Source: Acidisphaera sp035272265 (GTDB taxonomy: Bacteria > Pseudomonadota > Alphaproteobacteria > Acetobacterales > Acetobacteraceae). Taken from it: a stretch of 8,461 bases of DNA. The stretch spans positions 1 to 8,461 of the forward strand of contig DATEQV010000109.1 of the NCBI GenBank assembly GCA_035272265.1, in the 5' to 3' direction. Shown here one piece after another: positions 1-6,700 of the stretch (positions are counted from its first letter, which is position 1; every line of letters starts with the position of its first letter). Below the pieces are notes generated by a model. It did not search any database and was not told the origin of the DNA. It saw nothing but the letters and a program-made list of their open reading frames with translations. The translations under genes were made by a program, and so were the position numbers.

Positions 1-769
1 CGTCGTCGACCATCAGCCAGCAATCGTATTGTTCCTTGGTGGCCACCAGTTGCGCGAGATCCGGGCCATCGCCATCCATCGAGTAGAGGCCCTCGGAGAC
101 GATCAGAACACGCTCGAACCGCTCGCGGCTGGACGCCAGGATGCCGGCAAGGGCCGTCATGTCATTATGGGCGAAGGATCGCCGCGTGGCGCCGCAGAGC
201 TGGGCGCCGACGACCACGCAATTATGGATCAGGGCGTCGTACAGGATCAGGTCCTTGGGGCCCAGCAGCGCGGCGATGGTGGAGACCGCGGTTGCATGGC
301 CGCTGACGAAGGCCAACGCGGCTTCGGAATCGTAGATGCCGGCCAGGGCGTGTTCCAGCTCGCGGTGGAAATCGCGCTCGCCTGCGGTGATGCGGCTGGC
401 CGAAACGCTGGTGCCCCATTCTGCCGTGGCGTGCGCGACCGCGCTGGTGATCTCGGGATGGCCGTTGAGGCCGAGATAGTCGTAGGAGGCGAAGTTCACC
501 ACCTTGTTGCCGTCGATGACGCTGCGCGCGCCTGCGCGGACATCGTGGGTGCGGTAGAACGGGAAGCGCAGGCCGAGCGCATCGGCCAGGGCGCGCTGGC
601 TGCACAGATGCTGGTAGGCCGGAATGCTCTCGAACGACATGTCGCGACTGCCCTGGCGGACGGACGCGGCCTGGTCGGCTTTCTCGGCAGGCGCCGTGCG
701 GCGCATGGTGTCCAGCAGGGCGGCCTTTGCGCTGCCGGTCAGCCGGGCGCCTTGCATGTCGGCGCTCAT
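1..769 (-). CDS. PLP-dependent alpha-oxoamine synthase (BioF/KBL/SPT family), N-terminal part, runs off the window
   Basis: The first 256 residues of an aminotransferase-fold class I/II enzyme. The family joins an amino acid to an acyl thioester with loss of CO2, giving a 2-amino-3-ketone. Visible family features are NFASYDYLGL (92-101), a glycine/serine loop GTSVSASR (119-126), FVSGHATA (154-161), His182 in the position that stacks on PLP, FAHND (199-203), SEGLYSMDGD (225-234) and MVDD at the very end, where Asp255 matches the Asp that contacts the pyridine nitrogen in E. coli BioF. The catalytic lysine falls outside the window. NFASYDYLGL comes about 49 residues later than its match in E. 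coli BioF, so there is an N-terminal extension. The ATG overlaps the PKS stop (ATGA), indicating translational coupling. By context the acyl donor is the PKS ACP, as for Fum8 in fumonisin synthesis. BioF proper is less likely beside a PKS. The amino acid used is unknown. Confidence 0.93.
   Translation of the reverse strand, partial: MSADMQGARLTGSAKAALLDTMRRTAPAEKADQAASVRQGSRDMSFESIPAYQHLCSQRALADALGLRFPFYRTHDVRAGARSVIDGNKVVNFASYDYLGLNGHPEITSAVAHATAEWGTSVSASRITAGERDFHRELEHALAGIYDSEAALAFVSGHATAVSTIAALLGPKDLILYDALIHNCVVVGAQLCGATRRSFAHNDMTALAGILASSRERFERVLIVSEGLYSMDGDGPDLAQLVATKEQYDCWLMVDD
766..769 (-). other. ATGA stop/start overlap coupling PKS and oxoamine synthase
   Basis: On the minus strand the PKS stop TGA (768-766) shares two bases with the ATG (769-767) of the oxoamine synthase. 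A weak GGTGG lies about 8 nt upstream of that ATG. Such four-base overlaps usually mean translational coupling and fixed stoichiometry, which supports the two proteins acting on the same substrate. Confidence 0.9.
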
Positions 770-3700
770 ACCAGGGCCACCGCGACGTCGCTCTGTCTTG
801 CGGCGGTGTTGAGCGCGATCATCTCGGCGGCCAGGGCGGCGTCCGCGATGCCGTGCTGTTGCATCAGGCGCAGGTCGGCGTCGTCCTGCGGCTGGTGGCC
901 GGAGCGCAGACCCGCGATCAGCCGTGCTGCGACGTCGTTGACGCTGACGCCGGCGCTGATGGCGACAACCGGCAATTCGATGCCGAAACGCTTCTCGATG
1001 CTCATGCGCAAATCCAGGCTCATCATGGAATCCAGTCCCAGTTCATCGAGCGGTCGGGTCATTTCGATGTCTTCGGGGGGCAGGCGGAAGATGCGTGCGA
1101 CTTCGGCGGCCAGCAGGGCTGCCACCAGGGCGCGCGCGTCGCCCTCGCTTCTGCCGGCGATCCGGGCGGCAAGGTCCATCTCGATGGGCGCGATGCCGTC
1201 GCCGCCGGCGAACAGCTCGGCGAATGTCGGGGTCTGCAGCAGCTTCAGGCGTTGCAGCGTCTCGCCGGGGCGGAACAGCGCGCAATAGGTCGTGGGTGGG
1301 TTTTCGCCGGGTTGTGCAAGCAGGGTTTCGAGGTGGGACAGGGCTGCGCGGGATTGCATCGCCTCGATGCCGGCCAGACGGCTGAGATTTGCCGCAACCG
1401 CCGGGGCGCGGGTGAGGATGCCGGCGTCTGCGATGGCTCCCCAGCCCACCGCGAGGCCGGGCAGGCCTGCCGCACGGCGGCGCGCCATCAGGCCCTGCAG
1501 GTAGCCGTTGGCAGCAACGTAGGCGCCCTGGCCGGGATTGCCGACCATGGCGGCGACCGACGAGAACGCAACGAAATAATCCAGTGCGGCACCGCGTGTC
1601 GCGCGATCGAGGTTGTCGGCGCCGCAGGTCTTGGGCGCCAGCACAGCGCGCACGCGGGCAGGGTCCATGCCGGCGATCAGACCGTCATCGAGCACCATGG
1701 CGGCGTGGATGATGCCGGCCAGGCGTGCGTGGCTGCATGTCAGGCGATCGATCAACGCGGTCACGGCTGCGGCGTCGGTGACGTCGAGGGTTTCGACGAG
1801 CAGCGTCGTGCCGGTGGCGCGGATGGCGTCCGCACGCGCCTGCAGATGCGGTTCGATGGCGCCGCGGCGGGAAGCGACGACGATGGTCGCGGCACCTCGT
1901 TCGGCGAGCCAGGACGCAGCCTCGAAGCCGAAGCCGCCGGCGCCGCCGACCACCAGATGCACGCCTGGGCCGGGGTGGAACGCCACGCGTGCGACGCGCG
2001 TGGCGATCGGGCGTGAGGCCGGGCGCACGATAATTTTGCCGACCTGGCCGGCGGACTGCATCAGCTGGAAGGCGCGGCCGGCCTCGTGCCAGTCGAAGGC
2101 ACGATGCGGCAGCGGCGACAACGCGCCGGCGGCGAACTGCGTCACGAGCTCCGCCAGAAGACGTTCCACCAAGGGCAGGTTGGCGGCCAGAAGCTGGTCG
2201 AGATCGACGCCGAAATAGCTCAGATTGCGCCGGAACGGGCGCAACCCCACCGAGGTATTCAGCACGTAGTCGCGCTTGCCCAGTTCGATGAAGCGGCCGA
2301 ACGGCTTGAGGCATTTCAGGCTGGCCTGCATCGCCTCGCCGGCCAGCGAATTGAGCACGACATCGACGCCGCCGATCTCCGCGCGGATCTTGTCGAGAAA
2401 GGCGGTGCTGCGGGAGTTGTAGATCTTCTCCGCACCGAAGGCGGCGACGAGCGCGCGTTTCTCTGGCGAGCTGACGGTGGCGGCGATCCGCGCGCCGCGC
2501 AGGCGGGCGATCTGCAGCGCCGCGAGCCCGACGCCGCCGGCAGCCCCATGGATCAGCACCCATTCGCCGGGCTGGATCTGCGCCATGTGGACGAGCGAGT
2601 ACCAGGCGGTGACGAAGGCGACCGGGATGGTGGCCGCAGCCGCCGTCGCGATGCCGTCGGGGATGCGGGTGAACACGCGCGCATTGGCGGTGAGGTGGGT
2701 GGCGAAGCTTTCCCGGCCGAAACCCATGACGGCGTCGCCCGGCCGTAGATGGGTGACGTCCTGGCCGACCTGGAGCACGCGGCCTGCGCATTCGAAGCCG
2801 AACACCGCACCAGCCAGGCCGTCATCCAGTACATCGTCGTCGAGCAGGCCGCTGGCCAGCATGACGTCGCGGAAATTCAGGCCGGCGGCGGTGATCTCGA
2901 TCTCGATCTCGCCCGCCTCGGGGTCACGGCGGCGGGCCTCCACCCAGTCGAAACCGGCCATCGCTCCTGGCGAACCGGTCTGCAGGCGCACGGCAGAAAC
3001 CTCGGCAACGGCGGCCGGGGTGGCGACCATCCGTGTCGCAGAGGCGCCGGCCATATCCACAAGCAGTTCCGACTCTGCGCAGGGGCGCGCGATCAGCGCC
3101 GCGAGACGTCCCGCTGCCGCCTCTTTGCTCAGCTCCAGCGCGAGATCGACCAGCTTCAGTTCGACGTCAGGGTATTCGTTGATGGCGACACGGGCGAAGC
3201 TCCAGACCGCCTCCGCCAGCGGGTCGATTTTGGCGGGATCGGCGGAGCGCAGGCCGCGCACGATCACCCAGAGCCGGCATCGCGTGGCCTGAACGGCACC
3301 CAGGACCGCGGCGAGGTCGGCGATGGAGCGGGCGAGGCCGCCCTGTTCGGCCGTATGGGCCTGGAACACCAGCTCGGTCAGGCCGTCAGCTCCCGTCGCG
3401 ATGTCCGCCCAGGCCTGCGCCAGGTGTCCGCAATCGGCTGGCCGCACCGCATGGCCATCTTCCCTCAAGGCGTCAGCCAGGTGCGGCCAATCCTGCAGCA
3501 GCAGCACCGGTGCCGCGCCGATCACCTGATCGACAGTGCGGGCACTGGCGTGGCCGATCACGATGCTGCCCACATCCTCGCCCAGCAGATGCGTGTGGAC
3601 ATCCTCGAACTCGGCGGCCATCGCCATCCGCCTGCCATCCCGTGCTGCGGCGATACGGCCGAGCGGGGATTGCGGGTTCGGGGAATGGGCGAACCAGTCT

Positions 3701-6700
3701 GCGTGCGTGCCGAGCAGGCAATCGAAGATCGGGTTGTCCGGCGGCTGCAGGATGCAGAGCAGGCCGTGAGGGGCGAGGCGGATGGCGATGGCGCGGCCGA
3801 GTGCGTCCCCGTCGGCGAAAAGCGGGCCCAGCGCCAGGCCCAGCGCGAGATCGAACCTCGGCGCAGCATCTGGCGCCGCATCGACTTCGGCGGCGAGGAA
3901 GGTGACGCCGGCGGTCCCACCATGGCGGGCCTGGGTCAGGTTGAGTCGCTTGGCGTCGACACCGATGACGGTAATCGTCACCCTCCCGTCCTGGACCAGC
4001 GGCGCGAGGCTCCGCAGGACGCCCAGGCAGAACGGCTCGGCGACCAGCACGCGCAACGGCTCCGGCGCGATGGGGGCGTGCAGGGCTGCGCACATCGCCA
4101 CCCCGGCGTCCAGGACCGGCGCCAGCAGGATCGCGCTGCTTTCGAACTGTTCCAGCGTGAGGGCGCCGATCGGCAGGTCTTCGCCGGTCTGCAGCACGCG
4201 CGGCAGACCCGCCAGCGCCTGCGCGGCGAGCACGATCTCGGAGCTGGCGCCAGAATGCTCGGCGGCGAAAGTCTGCAGGATGTCGCCGGGGGCCGGTAGC
4301 CCGCTCTCGGCAGCCAGGCTCCAGCCCGAAGCGGTCTGCGTGGCAAGCCCGGCACGACGCAGATCCGCCAGCAGGGTCATGAGCAGCGGCAAGGCGGCCG
4401 TGCCGGAAGAGGGCAGGATCGTCGCTTCGCCGAACAGGCCGTGCAGGCTCTGGAACGCCAGTGAACGGGCGAACGCCCCGAGATACAGCCAGGACTCCGG
4501 CGCTGCCTGTGCTCCAAGCTGATCGAGCGCCGCCATCGCGCAGGCGAGCATGCCGGAAGCGGATCCATGCCGCGACAACCGGACCGATTGTTGCTGAAAG
4601 AACACGCTGTCTTGCGCGCGCCGCTCGAGGACCACGGCACGGAACAATCCGTCGGTCAGCCCGGCAATGTAGTGCCCGTCGCTGTCGTAGAGGGTGACGC
4701 CGACTGAGAGCGACTGGTCGGTTTCGCGATCGATCGCAACCCGGGCGCGCGCGGGAACCGCATGATCGCTCTGCACCCGCAGGGCCGCGAACCTCACCGG
4801 CAGGTAGGCGTAGCGTTCGTCCGCCCGCAGCTTGATGTTGTCGAACATGGCGTGGAAGGCGGCATCCAGCGCGATCGGATGCAGGATCTGCCGGACGTCG
4901 GACAGGCCGGCCGCCTCCTCGTAGGGAGCGAGATCGACCTCCATCAGGGTGTCGCTTCGCTCGCCGCCCAGCACGCGGCGGAACAGTTTTCCGTAGCTGA
5001 CTCCGCTGGCGGCGGCGCTGTCATACACCTGGTCGGCAGTCAGGTGCTTGGGCAGCCTCGCCCTGGGGATGAACTCGGGCACCGGCGAGGCAATCCGGAC
5101 GATGCGGCCTCTGGCATGCAGCGTCCACTCATCCGCGCTGAGTCGCGGGCGGCTCCAGATCTCCACCATGGCTGTATCGCCGTGCAGCCGCACGGACAGC
5201 TCGCGCATCTGATCCGGCGGCAGCGTCAGCCATTGCAACAGGTCGAAATCCTCCAGCCCGATCGGGCCTGCGGGATGCACTTCGCGCGCAACCGCCAGCG
5301 CCATCTCGGCAAAAGCCGACGCAGGGACGACGATTTCGCCATCGATGCGGTGGTCCGCGAGGTATGGCACCACGGTCGCATCGATCAGGTTGCGCCATTC
5401 AGGCGTGCCGGAGAGCAGTCTTGCGCCGATCAGCGGATGCCGAGGCGTGTTGCTGCACAGATCCATGGCTTCGGTGGTCTGCGGTTGCTTGTAGGTCTTG
5501 CGTTGCCAAGCGTAAGCGGGCAGCCGGACGCGACCGAACGGGCGGGCGCCGAACAGGCGGGCTGTATCCACCTGGCAGCCCAGTACCACCGCGCGGGCCA
5601 GCACCATGATCAACGGGTCGCCGCCAGCACCCTTCTCGACCAGGCTCGGCACGACCGTGCCATCCAGCCCGGCTTCGCGCAGCGTGTCGGCGATGGCGCC
5701 GTGCAGGATCGGACGCGGGCCGATCTCGACGAAGACGGTCGCACCCTGGTGTCCGGCCGCCTCGATCGCGTCGCTGAACAGCACAGGCTGACGGACATTC
5801 CGCCACCAATACGCCGCATCCAGCGCCTCGCCCGGGGTGGGGGCGCCAGTGACCGTGGAGATGAACGTGACGGTAGTGGGCCCCGCCGCGATGGTGCCGA
5901 ACGCCTTCAGCAACGGCAGGCGCAGCCTTTCCAGCAGGCTGCAGTGGAACGGGTACGGGAGTTCCAGCACCTGGGCGGCGATCCGGCGCTTGCGCGCCAG
6001 CCGCGAAAAGGCCTCGATCGCCGCCATTGGGCCAGAGATGCTCACCGACCCCCGGCTGTTGACGGCGGCGATCTCCAGGCCGTGTAGGCCGCCCTCCAGG
6101 AACAGCGCCTCGGCGCCGTCGCGCGAGATGTTTGCCACCGCCATGCCGCCCAGCCCGTGCGCCGCCGCCTGCTGGAGGCTGCGATGGAAGATGACGCGCA
6201 CGGCTTCATCCAGGCTCAGCGCGCCGCAGGCCTCGGCGGCGGCGACTTCACCGACGCTGTGACCCAGCACCATGTCCGGCCTCAGACCGAACGCGGCGAG
6301 GCTGGCGGTGAGTGCGGATTGCACGGCGAACAGTAGCGGCTGCACCAGCTCGGCCTGCTTGAGCGAGGTTGCGAGGTCCGGGTCGTGCAGGGCATCGACG
6401 AGCGACCAATCGGCGATGCGGGCGAAACTGGCGTCCACGGCGCGGAACCGCGCGCGGAACGCGTCGTTCCGGGCGAACGCCGCCCGGCCCATGCCGACCC
6501 ACTGGCTGCCGTTGCCGGAGTAGACGAAGCACGTCTTGGGCGGATGGGAGGGTGCGATACCCTCCGCACCGCCGGGAAGCCCGCCGGACTCGGCGAAGTT
6601 GCGCAACGCGGCCGACGTGGCTTCGCCGAGCGGGAGTGCGATGCGGTGGCCGGCAAAATCGCGCTGCCAGGCCAGGGAAGCCGCAAGCTGGGCAGTGTCG

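Noticed and set aside
1..769. Calling the partial gene bioF (biotin synthesis)
   Set aside because: The family resemblance is clear, but the variant glycine loop, the N-terminal extension and the ATGA coupling to a PKS point to a PKS-linked oxoamine synthase.
29..1288. A 419-codon open frame on the plus strand, antisense to the oxoamine synthase and the PKS 3' end
   Set aside because: Its sequence has no recognisable domain and is an antisense shadow of strongly supported minus-strand genes in GC-rich DNA.
2749..4299. A 516-codon plus-strand frame antisense to the PKS ER/psiKR/psiMT region (similar long frames at 727-2016, 4762-6087 and 6385-7317)
   Set aside because: Low-complexity Arg/Ala/Gly-rich translation without motifs. 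The minus strand here carries intact catalytic motifs, so these are shadows caused by high G+C at third codon positions.
3616..4578. Active C-methyltransferase domain in the PKS
   Set aside because: The fold is recognisable, but the glycine-rich SAM motif is destroyed (VLVAEPFCLG), so activity was not assigned.
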